A DNA stretch of 64,000 nucleotides from Hydrogenophaga crocea (GTDB lineage: Bacteria; Pseudomonadota; Gammaproteobacteria; Burkholderiales; Burkholderiaceae_C). The DNA is taken from assembly GCF_011388215.1 (NCBI RefSeq), contig NZ_CP049989.1, positions 4,382,001 to 4,446,000 on the forward strand, read 5' to 3'. The notes under the pieces were generated by a model that made no database searches, was not told the origin of the DNA, and saw only the letters and a program-made list of their open reading frames with translations. A program made the position numbers and the translations under genes. Shown piece by piece: positions 41,678 through 51,939 of this stretch. How positions within the stretch are numbered: position 1 is the stretch's first letter; the number at the start of each line of letters is the position of its first letter.

Positions 41678-42688
41678 TTACTGCAGGAAGCCGATGCGGG
41701 TCTTGCCCGAGCCCTGCCGCGGCAGGTCGTCGGGCTCCACCGCGTCGCGCTCGTCGAGCCGGGCGTTGCCGAAAGCCGTGACGATCGCGCGCCGCATCTC
41801 GCGCGGCGGCATGGCCGACAGCGCATCGAGCACGTCGGCCGCAGGCTCGGGCGCGAAGCGCTGGCCCCAGTCGTGTTCGGCGCGGATGCTGCGGTAGAGG
41901 TTGGCTGCGATCTTGCGCGCCGCCTCGGGCGACGGCGCCTGGATCTCGTACACGTTCATGCGGTTGAGGATGGGTTCGGGGATGGCGCGCTCGTCGTTGG
42001 CCGTGGTGACCCAGATCACCTGGCTGGCGTCGATCGGCACCTCGGCGAACTCGTCGATGAAGTGCTGTGCGGTGTCGTGCTCGAGCAGGCTGTAGAGCGC
42101 ACCCAGCGGGTCGTACTGGGCGTCGGCGCTGGCCTTGTCGATCTCGTCCACCACAATCACGGGGTTGGCGTACTGGCCTTCGATCAGGGCCTCGAACACC
42201 TTGCCGGGGCGCGCGCCTTTCCATTGCGACGACGAGCCCGACAGCAACCAGCCCGCGGTCATGCTGCTCATGGGCACCAGGTTCATGCTGGTGCCCAGCA
42301 GCTCGGCGATCTGGCGCGCGAAGTGCGTCTTGCCCACGCCGGGCGGGCCCAGCAGCAGCATGGGGGTGACCTCGAGGCTGTCGCGGCTGTCCTGGCTCAG
42401 GGCCACGTGGCGCTTCACGTCGTCGAGCGCCTCACCAAAATTGGGCATGAGCTCGTAGAGCGGCGCCATGTCGGGCACGCCCGAGGGCTTCACCGCGAAG
42501 CGTTGCGGGCCGCGCTCGAGCATGCGTTGCCAGGTGTTGCGAAGGATCTCGTGCTCGCGTTCGCTGCCGGCCGCCTGCTGCAGCCGCGCGAGCTTGCGCT
42601 CCACGTCTTCGGGCTGGAACACGGTGCGCATGTGGGCGATGGGCAGGCCCATCGGAGGGGTGGCCACCAGGCTGCGTGAGCTGCTCAT
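41678..42688 (-). CDS. Stand-alone AAA+ ATPase related to the Lon ATPase module
   Basis: Predicted ATPase (336 aa) of unknown function. Seen: Walker A GPPGVGKTHFARQIAE, pore-like region TAGWLLSGSSSQWKGARPGK, Walker B NPVIVVDEIDKASADA, sensor 1 IWVTTANDERAIPEPILNRM, and a sensor-2 region PPREMRRAIV. The order and NP-hh-DEIDK style resemble Lon, but there is no Lon N-domain before it and no Ser-Lys protease domain after it; the protein ends shortly past sensor 2. An unfolding or remodelling role is inference. Confidence 0.85.
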   Translation of the reverse strand: MSSSRSLVATPPMGLPIAHMRTVFQPEDVERKLARLQQAAGSEREHEILRNTWQRMLERGPQRFAVKPSGVPDMAPLYELMPNFGEALDDVKRHVALSQDSRDSLEVTPMLLLGPPGVGKTHFARQIAELLGTSMNLVPMSSMTAGWLLSGSSSQWKGARPGKVFEALIEGQYANPVIVVDEIDKASADAQYDPLGALYSLLEHDTAQHFIDEFAEVPIDASQVIWVTTANDERAIPEPILNRMNVYEIQAPSPEAARKIAANLYRSIRAEHDWGQRFAPEPAADVLDALSAMPPREMRRAIVTAFGNARLDERDAVEPDDLPRQGSGKTRIGFLQ

Positions 42689-42811
42689 GAATCACTCCTT
42701 CAAGCGGTTCGGCGCTTTCATTCAAGCACAGGGCGTGCCTGGGCTCAACGCTGAAAAGGCTGGGGAAATCCCCGCTTGAACGCGATTTCGCGCGCCGTGT
42801 GCCAGAAAGCA

Positions 42812-42836
42812 CGAAGCCGCCCGGTGGGCGGCTTCG
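42812..42836 (-). terminator. terminator-like hairpin after grxD
   Basis: Perfect 11-bp stem CGAAGCCGCCC / GGGCGGCTTCG with a 3-base loop, 20 bases after the grxD stop. On the minus strand it is followed by TGCTTTCT, a weak T-tract, so it may end the hemA-prfA-prmC-grxD transcript only partly. Confidence 0.55.
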
Positions 42837-42856
42837 ATGGCGGGGCGAAAGGAGGC

Positions 42857-43180
42857 TCAGCCCTGCGTACCGAGTACCTGCTGCAACTCGCCCGACTGGT
42901 ACATCTCCATCATGATGTCGGAGCCGCCGATGAACTCGCCCTTGACGTAGAGCTGCGGGATCGTGGGCCAGTTGCTGTATTCCTTGATGCCCTGGCGGAT
43001 GGCGTCGTCTTCGAGCACGTTGACCGTGACCAGGCCCTTGGGGTCCACGCCGCTGGCCTTGAGGATCTGGATCGCGCGGCCCGAGAAGCCGCACATGGGA
43101 AAACTTGCGTTGCCCTTCATGAAGAGCACGATGTCGTTGGACTTGACCAGTTGGTCGATGCGGGTCTGGGTGTCGCTCAT
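42857..43180 (-). CDS. grxD: Monothiol glutaredoxin (CGFS type)
   Basis: Cytoplasmic [2Fe-2S]-binding monothiol glutaredoxin (107 aa) used in iron-sulfur cluster delivery. Seen: the active site CGFS at Cys30 in FPMCGFSGRAIQIL, the glutathione-binding NWPTIPQLYVKGEFIGGSDI segment, and MYQSGELQQVL. Partners of such proteins include BolA/IbaG family proteins, one of which is encoded at 2580-2819. Last gene of the minus-strand run after prmC. Confidence 0.95.
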   Translation of the reverse strand: MSDTQTRIDQLVKSNDIVLFMKGNASFPMCGFSGRAIQILKASGVDPKGLVTVNVLEDDAIRQGIKEYSNWPTIPQLYVKGEFIGGSDIMMEMYQSGELQQVLGTQG

Positions 43181-43224
43181 GGGGGTGTCCTGTGCAATGC
43201 CGGCGCCGGGCCGGCGACGCGGGA

Positions 43225-44061
43225 TTATCGCGCTGCCGGCCAGCGGCCGCCGCTGCAGCGCACGATGCCCGCAAGATCGGTGCGGCCGGCCACGGCCTCG
43301 AAGCCGCGTTCGCGCAGCAGGGCCTGCACCGTTTCGCCCTGGTCGTGGCCGTGCTCCAGCAGCAGCCAGCCGCCCGGCGCCAGGGCCTCGGGCGCCTGCG
43401 CCACCAGGGTGCGCAGATCGTCCAGGCCGTCGGGGCCGGCGGTGAGCGCGCCGATCGGCTCGTGGTGCAGCGCGTTCAGGTGCGGGTCGCCTTCGGCGAT
43501 GTAGGGCGGGTTGCTCACGATCAGCTCGAAGCGCTCGCCCGGCACCGCGGCCAGCCAGGCGCCCTGGCGCAAGGCCACGGCCAGGCCCAGGCGCTCGGCG
43601 TTGGCGCGCGCCACCGCCAGCGCATCGGCGCTCGCGTCGGTGGCGGTCACGCGCCAGGTGGGGCTATGGTGCTGCAGGGCGAGCGCGATCGCGCCGCTGC
43701 CGGTGCCGAGGTCGAGCACGCGCGCATCGGGAGGGGCCCCGGTCGACAGCACATCGATGGCCCATTGCACCAGGGTTTCGGTGTCGGGGCGGGGGGCCAG
43801 CACCCGGCGGTCGACGCGCAGGTTCAAGCCGAAAAAGGCCTGCTCGCCGCGCAGGTAGGCCATGGGTTCGCCGGCGCGGTGGCGCTCGAGCAGCGCGGAC
43901 AGCCGCGCCTCGGCCTCGGTGTTCAGCGTCTGGTCGTCGTGCGCGAGCAGCCAGGCGCGGTCGTGCGGGTCGCGGCCCAGCGCGAGCAGGAGCAGCTGCA
44001 GGGCTTCGAGCCGGGGCAGGCCGTCGGCGCTCAGGCGGGCGAGTCGGGACGCGAGCGTCAT
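43225..44061 (-). CDS. prmC: Release-factor glutamine methyltransferase PrmC
   Basis: SAM enzyme that methylates the Gln of the GGQ motif of RF1 and RF2. 278 aa. Seen: an N-terminal helical domain, [38 protein letters not shown] for SAM binding, NPPYI at residues 184-188 (substrate Gln pocket), and the C-terminal [20 protein letters not shown]. The ATG overlaps the prfA stop, and prfA encodes its substrate. A longer upstream frame is prfA shadow. Confidence 0.95.
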   Translation of the reverse strand: MTLASRLARLSADGLPRLEALQLLLLALGRDPHDRAWLLAHDDQTLNTEAEARLSALLERHRAGEPMAYLRGEQAFFGLNLRVDRRVLAPRPDTETLVQWAIDVLSTGAPPDARVLDLGTGSGAIALALQHHSPTWRVTATDASADALAVARANAERLGLAVALRQGAWLAAVPGERFELIVSNPPYIAEGDPHLNALHHEPIGALTAGPDGLDDLRTLVAQAPEALAPGGWLLLEHGHDQGETVQALLRERGFEAVAGRTDLAGIVRCSGGRWPAAR

Positions 44062-45143
44062 GCCTGGCCTTGTTCGAGCTCGGCCAGCAGCTCGGCGCCG
44101 CGCGCCACCTGCAGCGCGTGGATCACCTCGTCGATCTCGCCCTCCATCACGCTGAGCAACTGGTAGAGCGTGAGGTTGATGCGGTGGTCGGTGAGCCGGC
44201 CCTGCGGGAAGTTGTAGGTGCGAATGCGGTCGCTGCGGTCGCCGCTGCCGATCAGGCCCTTGCGCGTGGCCGCTTCTTTGGCGGCGCGCGCCGCGCGGTC
44301 TTTCTCGCGCAGCCGCGCGGCCAGCACCTGCAGGGCCTTGGCCTTGTTGCTGTGCTGGCTGCGGCCGTCCTGGCACTCGGCGGTGATGCCGGTGGGCAGG
44401 TGCGTCACGCGCACCGCCGAATCGGTCTTGTTGATGTGCTGGCCGCCCGCACCGCTGGCGCGGAAGGTGTCGATGCGCAGCTCGGCCGGGTTGAGCTCGA
44501 TGGCCTGGGCCTCATCGGGCTCGGGCATCACGGCCACGGTGGCGGCGCTGGTGTGGATGCGGCCCTGGGCTTCGGTGGCGGGCACGCGCTGCACCCGGTG
44601 GCCGCCCGACTCGAAGCGCAGCCGGCCATACGCCCCGTCGCCCTCGATGCGCAGCACCACCTCCTTGTAGCCGCCGAGCTCGCTGGGCGATTCGCTCATC
44701 ACCTCCACGCGCCAGCCCTGGCGCTCGGCGTAGCGCGTGTACAGGCGCGCGAGGTCGCCCGCGAACAGCGCCGATTCGTCACCGCCCGTGCCCGCGCGGA
44801 TTTCGACGAAGGCGTTGCGCGCGTCGTCGGGGTCGCGCGGCAGCAGCAGGGTCTGCAGCTCGGTGTCGAGCGCGGCGATGTCGGCTTCGCAGGCGGCGAT
44901 CTCTTCGCGCGCCATGTCGGCCATGTCGGGGTCGCGCAGCAGCTCCTGGGCGGTCTGCAGGTCGGCCTCGCGCTGCAGGAAGCGGTCGAACACCGCGACC
45001 ACCTGGCTCGCCTCGGCGTGCTCCTTGCTGAGCGCGCGAAAGCGCGCCATGTCGTCGACCACGTCGGGCGCCGAGAGCAGGGCGTCGAGCTCGTGCAGCC
45101 GCGCGCGCTGGCGCAGCAGGGAGTCGCGGACGAAGGGTTTCAT
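44058..45143 (-). CDS. prfA: Peptide chain release factor 1
   Basis: Terminates translation at UAA and UAG. 361 aa. Seen: an N-terminal coiled helical domain, the anticodon-like PAT tripeptide at 188-190 ([14 protein letters not shown]), the catalytic GGQ at 233-235 ([18 protein letters not shown]), and [20 protein letters not shown] 45143 is preferred over 45164 because family members start MKPF. The gene lies between hemA and prmC, a widely conserved order. Confidence 0.96.
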   Translation of the reverse strand: MKPFVRDSLLRQRARLHELDALLSAPDVVDDMARFRALSKEHAEASQVVAVFDRFLQREADLQTAQELLRDPDMADMAREEIAACEADIAALDTELQTLLLPRDPDDARNAFVEIRAGTGGDESALFAGDLARLYTRYAERQGWRVEVMSESPSELGGYKEVVLRIEGDGAYGRLRFESGGHRVQRVPATEAQGRIHTSAATVAVMPEPDEAQAIELNPAELRIDTFRASGAGGQHINKTDSAVRVTHLPTGITAECQDGRSQHSNKAKALQVLAARLREKDRAARAAKEAATRKGLIGSGDRSDRIRTYNFPQGRLTDHRINLTLYQLLSVMEGEIDEVIHALQVARGAELLAELEQGQA

Positions 45144-45205
45144 GGGGCGGGCGGACTCGGCCATGCACGGCGCCCGGCGCAGGGCCCGGCCGCCGGCAGG
45201 CGGTG

Positions 45206-46498
45206 CTAGGCGCGCGGCTCGCGCGGGGGCGCGCCTTCGCGCAGGAACAGGCGCGAGACGGTTTCGGCCGTGGCGGCGCGCGCGGCCGCGTCGCCACTGT
45301 GCAACTCGGCCAGGGTGCCGTGCAGCATCTTCTGCGTGAGCCCCTTGGACAGGGCCTCGAGCACGGCCTCCACGGGTTCGCCGCGCGCGAGCAGACGCTT
45401 GGCGCGCGCGAGTTCGTGGGCGCGCCAGGCATCGGCCTGGGCATTGATCTGCTGGATCAGCGGGATCACGCCGTTGTTGGGGTCGCGCCGCTCCATCCAG
45501 TGCATGAAGCTGAGCACACCGGCGTCGATGATGGCTTCGGCCTGTGCCACCGCGGCCTGGCGGTGCTCCTTGCCGGTCTGCACCACGTGGGCGAGGTCGT
45601 CGACGGTGTAGAGGTAGATGTCGTCCAGGCCCTTGACCTCGGCCTCGATGTCGCGCGGCACGGCCAGGTCGACCATGAACATGGGCCGGTGCTTGCGCTT
45701 CTTGAGCGCGCGCTCCACCGCACCCAGGCCGATGATGGGCAGGGTGCTCGCGGTGCAGCTCACCACGGCGTCGAATTCGTGCAGGCGGTCGGGCACGTCG
45801 GCCAGGCGCATCACCTGGGCGCCGAAGCGGCCCGCGAGCTTCTCGCCGCGCTCCATGGTGCGGTTGGCGATCGCCATCGCCTTGGGCGTGCGGGCCGCGA
45901 AGTGCGTGGCCGCGAGCTCGATCATCTCGCCCGCGCCCACGAACAGCACGCGGATCTCGCGCAGGTCTTCGAACAGCTGCGAGGCCAGGCGCACCGCCGC
46001 GGCGGTCATGCTGATGGAATGGGCGCCGATTTCGGTGGAACTGCGCACCTGCTTGGCCACCGCGAACGAGCGCTGGAACAGCTGGTGCAGCGTGGTACCG
46101 AGCGCGCCGGCTTCGTCGGCCACGCGCACCGCGTCTTTCATCTGGCCCAGGATCTGGGCCTCGCCCAGCACCATGCTGTCGAGGCCGCTGGCCACGCGGA
46201 ACGCATGGCGCGCGGCCTGCCCGTCGCGCAGCACGTAGGCGTGCTCGCGCAGCACCTGCGGGCTCACGCCGCCGGTCTGGGCGAGCCAGTCGAGCGTGGG
46301 GTCGAGGGCGGTGGGATCACCGGCGCCGTAAAGCTCGGTGCGGTTGCAGGTGGACAGCAGCGTGGCCTCGGGCTGGCGCGGCAGGCGGCTGCGCAACTGG
46401 TGCAGCGTGGGCTGGATCTGGTCGAGCGCAAACGCGAAACGGCCCCGCAGATCGAGCGGGGCCGTCTGGTGGTTGATGCCGAGCGTCCAGACAGACAT
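45206..46498 (-). CDS. hemA: Glutamyl-tRNA reductase HemA
   Basis: Reduces Glu-tRNA to glutamate-1-semialdehyde, the first step of C5-pathway haem synthesis. 430 aa. Seen: [20 protein letters not shown], catalytic Cys51 in [32 protein letters not shown], the NADPH domain [18 protein letters not shown], and a C-terminal dimerisation helix region. ATG 46498 is preceded by a perfect TATAAT only 6 bases upstream on the minus strand, with no Shine-Dalgarno. prfA follows 62 bases after the stop. Confidence 0.95.
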   Translation of the reverse strand: MSVWTLGINHQTAPLDLRGRFAFALDQIQPTLHQLRSRLPRQPEATLLSTCNRTELYGAGDPTALDPTLDWLAQTGGVSPQVLREHAYVLRDGQAARHAFRVASGLDSMVLGEAQILGQMKDAVRVADEAGALGTTLHQLFQRSFAVAKQVRSSTEIGAHSISMTAAAVRLASQLFEDLREIRVLFVGAGEMIELAATHFAARTPKAMAIANRTMERGEKLAGRFGAQVMRLADVPDRLHEFDAVVSCTASTLPIIGLGAVERALKKRKHRPMFMVDLAVPRDIEAEVKGLDDIYLYTVDDLAHVVQTGKEHRQAAVAQAEAIIDAGVLSFMHWMERRDPNNGVIPLIQQINAQADAWRAHELARAKRLLARGEPVEAVLEALSKGLTQKMLHGTLAELHSGDAAARAATAETVSRLFLREGAPPREPRA

Positions 46499-46504
46499 GA
46501 CCGG

Positions 46505-46510
46505 ATTATA
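46505..46510 (-). promoter_or_regulatory. -10-like element next to the hemA start
   Basis: TATAAT on the minus strand, ending 6 bases before the hemA ATG; the overlapping AT-rich run also reads TATAAA on the plus strand (46507-46512), toward the small membrane gene. No good -35 is visible for either direction. Confidence 0.4.
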
Positions 46511-46546
46511 AAATTTAGCGCTTATGGACGCTGCTTTTCCTTCGGC

Positions 46547-46807
46547 ATGACGTTTGGACTGTTGCTGGGGCACGTCCTGGCCTTCGTGGCACCGGCCTTC
46601 GGGCTGGCCCTGGTGCTGTGGCTGGGCCTGCGGGTGCGGCGCGCCCAGCGCTTCGGGCCGGCCACGCAATTCGCGGTGCTGCTGGCCGCTGGCGTGCTGG
46701 TGCTGGTGGCCGGTCTGGTCCTGTTCGACCGCGACGGCCGCATGGCCGTGTACGCCGCGCTGGTCGGGGTGCAGGGCACGCTGGCCTGGTGGTTGCGTGG
46801 GCGCTGA
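46547..46807 (+). CDS. Small two-helix membrane protein, unknown function
   Basis: Not recognised. An 86-residue protein with two or three hydrophobic segments ([54 protein letters not shown]) joined by short basic or acidic turns. ATG 46547 is the only sensible start in this frame; the longer open frame upstream is antisense to hemA. It is transcribed divergently from hemA and converges with ugpQ across 6 bases. Codon use is like its neighbours, which favours a real gene. Confidence 0.6.
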   Translation: MTFGLLLGHVLAFVAPAFGLALVLWLGLRVRRAQRFGPATQFAVLLAAGVLVLVAGLVLFDRDGRMAVYAALVGVQGTLAWWLRGR

Positions 46808-46813
46808 GCCGGC

Positions 46814-47563
46814 TCAGCTCACCGGTGCGAACAGGTCCACCCGGTCGGTGATGATGCCGTCCAGCCCGAGGTCGATCAGGCGCTCGGCCGCCCACTCGTC
46901 GTTCACCGTGTAGGCCAGCATGCGCCAGCCCTCGCCGCGCGCGATGCGCACCAGGGCCCGGTCCCAGAGCGCGTGGTTGCACACCAGGGCGCGAACGCCG
47001 AGCTCGCGCGCCACGTCAAGCCAGCCGTCCCACAGCGTGTCGAGCAGCAGGCCGCGCGGCAGGTCGGGCGCGGCCTGGCGCGCGCCCAGCAGCGACTCGG
47101 GGCGGAACGAGGTCAGCAGCGGCGGCCGGTCGGGCTGGCGCACCCACAGGCGCTGTGCCTCGGCCGCCACCACGCGGCCGGTTTCGAGCTCCTGACCCGG
47201 CGTGGGCTTGATCTCGATGTTGAGCCAGTGCCGGTGCGCCAGGCAGTGGCGTGCGATGGACGCCAGCGTGGCCGGCGGCTCGCCCGCGTAGGCGCGCGAA
47301 TGCCAGCCGCCGGCATCGAGCCGGCTCAACTCGGTCCAGGGGCGTTCACCGGCGGTGCCCTGGCCATTGGTGGTGCGCTCGAGCGTGGCGTCGTGCAGCA
47401 GGAACACCACGCCGTCGGCGCTGAGCTTGGCGTCGCATTCGTACATGCGGTAGCCGTGCGCCGCGCCGAGGCGGAAGGCCGCGAGCGTGTTCTCGGGCGC
47501 GAGCTTGCCCGCGCCGCGGTGGGCGATCCAGAGTGGGTAGGGCCAGGGGGCGGGGGCGGGCAT
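46814..47563 (-). CDS. ugpQ: Glycerophosphodiester phosphodiesterase
   Basis: Hydrolyses glycerophosphodiesters to glycerol-3-phosphate and an alcohol. 249 aa. Seen: the active-site WIAHRGAGKLAPENTLAAFR, YECDAKLSADGVVFLLHDAT with the second His, and LNIEIKPTPGQE with metal-binding Glu. There is no signal peptide, so it acts on imported substrate, consistent with position after ugpC as the last ugp gene. The start is ATG 47563. Confidence 0.94.
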   Translation of the reverse strand: MPAPAPWPYPLWIAHRGAGKLAPENTLAAFRLGAAHGYRMYECDAKLSADGVVFLLHDATLERTTNGQGTAGERPWTELSRLDAGGWHSRAYAGEPPATLASIARHCLAHRHWLNIEIKPTPGQELETGRVVAAEAQRLWVRQPDRPPLLTSFRPESLLGARQAAPDLPRGLLLDTLWDGWLDVARELGVRALVCNHALWDRALVRIARGEGWRMLAYTVNDEWAAERLIDLGLDGIITDRVDLFAPVS

Positions 47564-47579
47564 GGCGTGGGTCCGCGCT

Positions 47580-48590
<1,011 letters not shown>

Positions 48591-48601
48591 GTCGGCTCTC
48601 T

Positions 48602-49456
48602 TTATTTCTCGGTATCGACCAGGCCCTTGACGAACCACTTCTGCATGAGGATGACCACGAAGGCCGGCGGCAGCATGGCGAGGATGGCGGTGGCCATCAC
48701 CACGTTCCATTCCACGTAGACCTCGCCGAAGATGGCGCGCTTGATGCCCAGCACCACCGGGTACATGTCCTCGCTGGTGGTCACGAGCAGCGGCCAGAGG
48801 TACTGGTTCCAGCCGTAGATGAACTGGATCACGAACAGCGCCGCGATGCTGGTGCGCGACAGCGGCAGCAGCACGTCCCAGAAGAAGCGCATCGGGCCGG
48901 CGCCGTCCATGCGCGCGGCCTCCACGAGCTCGTCGGGCACGGTGAGGAAGAACTGGCGGAACAGGAAGGTGGCCGTGGCCGACGCGATCAGCGGCACGGT
49001 CAGGCCCGCGTAGCTGTTGAGCATGCCCAGGTCGGACACCACCGCGTAGGTCGGGCCGATGCGCACCTCCACCGGCAGCATCAGGGTCACGAAGATCATC
49101 CAGAACACCAGGCCGCGCGCCGGGAAGCGGAAGTACACGATGGCGAAGGCCGACAGCAGCGAGATCGCGATCTTGCCGACGGCGATCACCATGGCGCTCA
49201 CGAAGCTCACCCAGAGCATGGGCGCCACGGGCGCGATGGTGGAGCCGCCGCTGGTCTTGCCGCCGAGCAGCGCGAGCTTGTAGGTCTCGAAGAAATGGCT
49301 GCCCGGCACCAGCGACAGCGGGTTGCTCGTGGCCACCTGCTCGGCCGTCTGCGTGGAGCCCACGAAGGTGATGTAGACCGGAAAGGCCACCACCAGCACG
49401 CCGATCAGCAGGATCAGGTGCGAAAAGAAGGTGAGGACGGGGCGTCGTTCGATCAT
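48602..49456 (-). CDS. ugpE: sn-glycerol-3-phosphate ABC transporter, permease UgpE
   Basis: Inner-membrane permease subunit (284 aa, six TM helices). Seen: [20 protein letters not shown] near the start, the EAA loop [20 protein letters not shown] that contacts the ATPase, and a C-terminal [15 protein letters not shown]. It lies 1 base after ugpA and 11 before ugpC, in the standard UgpBAEC order. Confidence 0.93.
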   Translation of the reverse strand: MIERRPVLTFFSHLILLIGVLVVAFPVYITFVGSTQTAEQVATSNPLSLVPGSHFFETYKLALLGGKTSGGSTIAPVAPMLWVSFVSAMVIAVGKIAISLLSAFAIVYFRFPARGLVFWMIFVTLMLPVEVRIGPTYAVVSDLGMLNSYAGLTVPLIASATATFLFRQFFLTVPDELVEAARMDGAGPMRFFWDVLLPLSRTSIAALFVIQFIYGWNQYLWPLLVTTSEDMYPVVLGIKRAIFGEVYVEWNVVMATAILAMLPPAFVVILMQKWFVKGLVDTEK

Positions 49457-49457
49457 G

Positions 49458-50339
49458 TCAGTACTGCACTTTCTTTTCGACGAAGCGGAACTGCAGCACC
49501 GTGAGCGCGATGACGATGCCCATGAGGATCACCGATTGCGCGGCCGAGCCGCCCATGTCCAGGGCCTTGAAGCCGTCGTAGTACACCTTGTAGACCAGGA
49601 TCGCGGTCTCCTTGCCCGGGCCGCCGTGGGTGGTGGCATCGACGATGGCGAAGGTGTCGAGGAAGGCGTAGACGATGTTGATCACCAGCAGGAAGAAAGT
49701 GGTGGGCGACAGCAGTGGGAACACGATGGTCCAGAAGCGGCGCCAGGGCGAGGCGCCGTCGATGGTGGCGGCCTCGATCAGCGAGTGCGGGATCGACTGC
49801 AGCCCCGCGAGGAAGAACAGGAAGTTGTACGAGATCTGCTTCCACACCGCGGCCATCACGATCAGCGCGAGCGCATGGTCGGGGTTGAGCAGGTGGTTCC
49901 AGTCCATGCCCATCCAGCGCAGCGCATAGGCCACCACGCCGTAGGGTGAGGCGAACATGAACAGCCACAGCACGCCCGCCACCACGGGGGCCACGGCGTA
50001 GGGCCAGATCAGCAGCGTCTTGTAGACCGAGGCGCCGCGCAGCACGCGGTTGGCCATCACGGCCAGCAGCAGCGCGATCACCAGGCCCACGGCGGCCACG
50101 AGGAAGGAGAACACCGCCGTGACCTTGAACGAGGCGATGTAGCTCGGGTCGGCGAACAGGCGCTCGAAGTTGGCCAGGCCCACGAACTCGGTGGACAGGC
50201 CGAAGGCGTCTTGCTGCAGCACGCTCTGGTAGAGCGCCTGCGCGGCAGGCCAGAAGAAGAACACCAGTACCACCGCCATCTGCGGGGCCACCAGCAGCCA
50301 GGGCAGCCAGGCGGATCGGAATCGGACGCGTTTTTCCAT
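49458..50339 (-). CDS. ugpA: sn-glycerol-3-phosphate ABC transporter, permease UgpA
   Basis: Partner permease (293 aa, six TM helices). Seen: [38 protein letters not shown], and the EAA loop [21 protein letters not shown] long intergenic region upstream holds a strong terminator (50374-50415), so ugpA expression depends on readthrough from ugpB or a weak internal promoter. Confidence 0.93.
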   Translation of the reverse strand: MEKRVRFRSAWLPWLLVAPQMAVVLVFFFWPAAQALYQSVLQQDAFGLSTEFVGLANFERLFADPSYIASFKVTAVFSFLVAAVGLVIALLLAVMANRVLRGASVYKTLLIWPYAVAPVVAGVLWLFMFASPYGVVAYALRWMGMDWNHLLNPDHALALIVMAAVWKQISYNFLFFLAGLQSIPHSLIEAATIDGASPWRRFWTIVFPLLSPTTFFLLVINIVYAFLDTFAIVDATTHGGPGKETAILVYKVYYDGFKALDMGGSAAQSVILMGIVIALTVLQFRFVEKKVQY

Positions 50340-50373
50340 GGCAATCTCGTGGACGTCGAGGGGCGCGACCCTA

Positions 50374-50415
50374 CAACAAAAACCGCCCCGACCGGGTCAT
50401 GCCGGTTCGGGGCGG
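50374..50415 (-). terminator. strong intra-operon terminator between ugpB and ugpA
   Basis: On the minus strand: a 13-14 bp stem (CCGCCCCGAACCGG with CCGGTCGGGGCGG, one bulged base) with a loop of about 6 bases, then TTTTTGTTG. A second hairpin, GGGCACC / GGTGCCC, stands just upstream at 50419-50435, near the ugpB stop at 50444. Confidence 0.85.
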
Positions 50416-50443
50416 GCTGGGCACCCGGGGTGCCCGGGGGACA

Positions 50444-51763
50444 TCACTTGCCCTTGTTGGCGGCTTCGAAGCGGGCCAGCAGCTCGTTGCCGCGCTTGAC
50501 GGCGTCGTCGAGCGCCTGCTTGGGCGCCTTGCGGCCGGCCCAGACCTGTTCGAGCTCTTCGTCGTTGATGGTGCGGATCTGCACGAAGTTGCCCAGGCGG
50601 ATGCCGCGCGACTTGTCGGTGGTCTTGCGGATCATCTGCTCCACCGACACGTCGGTGCCCGGGTTCTGCTTGTAGAAGCCCGACTTTTCGGTCAGCTCGT
50701 AGGCCGCCTTGGTCACGGGCAGGTAGCCGGTGCGCTGGTGGCTCTTGGCCGCTTCCTCGGCCTTGGAGAGGTGGGCGAAGAACATCGCCACGCCCTTGTA
50801 CTCGGCTTCCTTCTTGCCCGACATCACCCACAGGCTGGCGCCGCCGATCACGGTGTTCTGGGGCGCGCCGGCCACGTCGGGGTAGTAGGGCAGGGTGCCG
50901 ATGCCGCCCACGAACTTGGCGTTGCGCTTGACGTTGCCGTACAGCGCCGACGAGCCGGTGATCATGGCGCACTCGCCCGAGACGAAGGTGGCGTCGGCGG
51001 CGTTGCCGCGGCCCTTGTAGACGAACAGGCCGGTCTTGGCCATGTTGGCCAGGTTCTCGATGTGGCGCACGTGCAGCGGGCTGTTGAAGCTCAGCCGCGT
51101 GTTCAGGCCACGCATGCCGTTGCCCAGGGTGGCGAACTCGGTGTTGTGCCAGGCCGAGAAGCTCTCGAGCTGGGTCCAGCTCACCCAGCTGGTGGTGAAG
51201 GGGCACTTGTGACCCGAGGCCTTGAGCTTGCCGGCGGCCAGGGCCACCTCGGGCCAGGTCTTGGGCGGCTTCTCGGGGTCGAGGCCGGCGGCCTTGAAGG
51301 CGTCCTTGTTGTAGTGGAAGACGGTGGTCGAGCTGTTGAAGGGGAAGCTCAGCATCTGGCCGTTGGGCGCGGTGTAGTAGCCGGCCACGGCGGGCACGTA
51401 GGCGTTGGGGTCGAAGGTCACGCCGGCCTTCTTCATCACCTCGCCCACGGGCACGATGGCCTGGCGGCTGGCCATCATGGTGGCCGTGCCCACCTCGAAC
51501 ACCTGCAGGATGTGGGGCGCGTTGCCGGCGCGGAAGGCGGCGATCGCGGCCGTCATGGACTCGTCGTAGCTGCCCTTGAAGGTCGGCACGATCTTGTACT
51601 GGGTCTGGGTGGCGTTGAAGTCCTTGGCCAGGTCGTTCACCCATTCGCCCAGCGCGCCGCCCATGGAGTGCCACCACTGGATCTCGGTCTGTGCGTGGGC
51701 GGGGGCGGTGAAGGCGGCGGCCAGTGCGATGGCGCCGGCCAGGGGCAGGTAGCGGTTTTTCAT
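50444..51763 (-). CDS. ugpB: sn-glycerol-3-phosphate ABC transporter, binding protein UgpB
   Basis: Periplasmic solute-binding protein (439 aa). Seen: Sec signal peptide of about 24 residues ending AHA-Q, the mature start TEIQWWHSMGGALGEWVNDL, VPTFKGSYDESMTAAIAAFR, and TSWVSWTQLESFSAWHN, consistent with extracellular binding-protein family 1 and UgpB. ATG 51763 has AGGAG 5 bases upstream. The first gene of the operon; the terminator after it suggests excess UgpB over membrane subunits. Confidence 0.93.
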   Translation of the reverse strand: MKNRYLPLAGAIALAAAFTAPAHAQTEIQWWHSMGGALGEWVNDLAKDFNATQTQYKIVPTFKGSYDESMTAAIAAFRAGNAPHILQVFEVGTATMMASRQAIVPVGEVMKKAGVTFDPNAYVPAVAGYYTAPNGQMLSFPFNSSTTVFHYNKDAFKAAGLDPEKPPKTWPEVALAAGKLKASGHKCPFTTSWVSWTQLESFSAWHNTEFATLGNGMRGLNTRLSFNSPLHVRHIENLANMAKTGLFVYKGRGNAADATFVSGECAMITGSSALYGNVKRNAKFVGGIGTLPYYPDVAGAPQNTVIGGASLWVMSGKKEAEYKGVAMFFAHLSKAEEAAKSHQRTGYLPVTKAAYELTEKSGFYKQNPGTDVSVEQMIRKTTDKSRGIRLGNFVQIRTINDEELEQVWAGRKAPKQALDDAVKRGNELLARFEAANKGK

Positions 51764-51814
51764 GGAGGCTCCTCGGGTAGGGGTGCTGCGGAAGCCGCAG
51801 GCTATCGGTCTTTT

Positions 51815-51854
51815 GTGACGGATCGATTGCACAGGCGTTGCCCCGCCGTGACAA
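51815..51854 (-). promoter_or_regulatory. candidate PhoB (Pho box-like) repeats upstream of ugpB
   Basis: On the minus strand TTGTCAC (51848-51854) and CCGTCAC (51815-51821) lie exactly 33 bases apart (three 11-bp turns), on the same face of the helix as PhoB repeats; the intervening 11-bp units match poorly. Located about 52 bases before the ugpB ATG. The ugp operon is PhoB-regulated in E. coli; here this is inference. Confidence 0.3.
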
Positions 51855-51939
51855 CCGGGGTTTCCACCAGACGGGAAAGGGGATGTTGCGCTGCGATACC
51901 ATCCCCGCCTCGGTGCCCTGTGACGGCGCCGAGCGCCCC

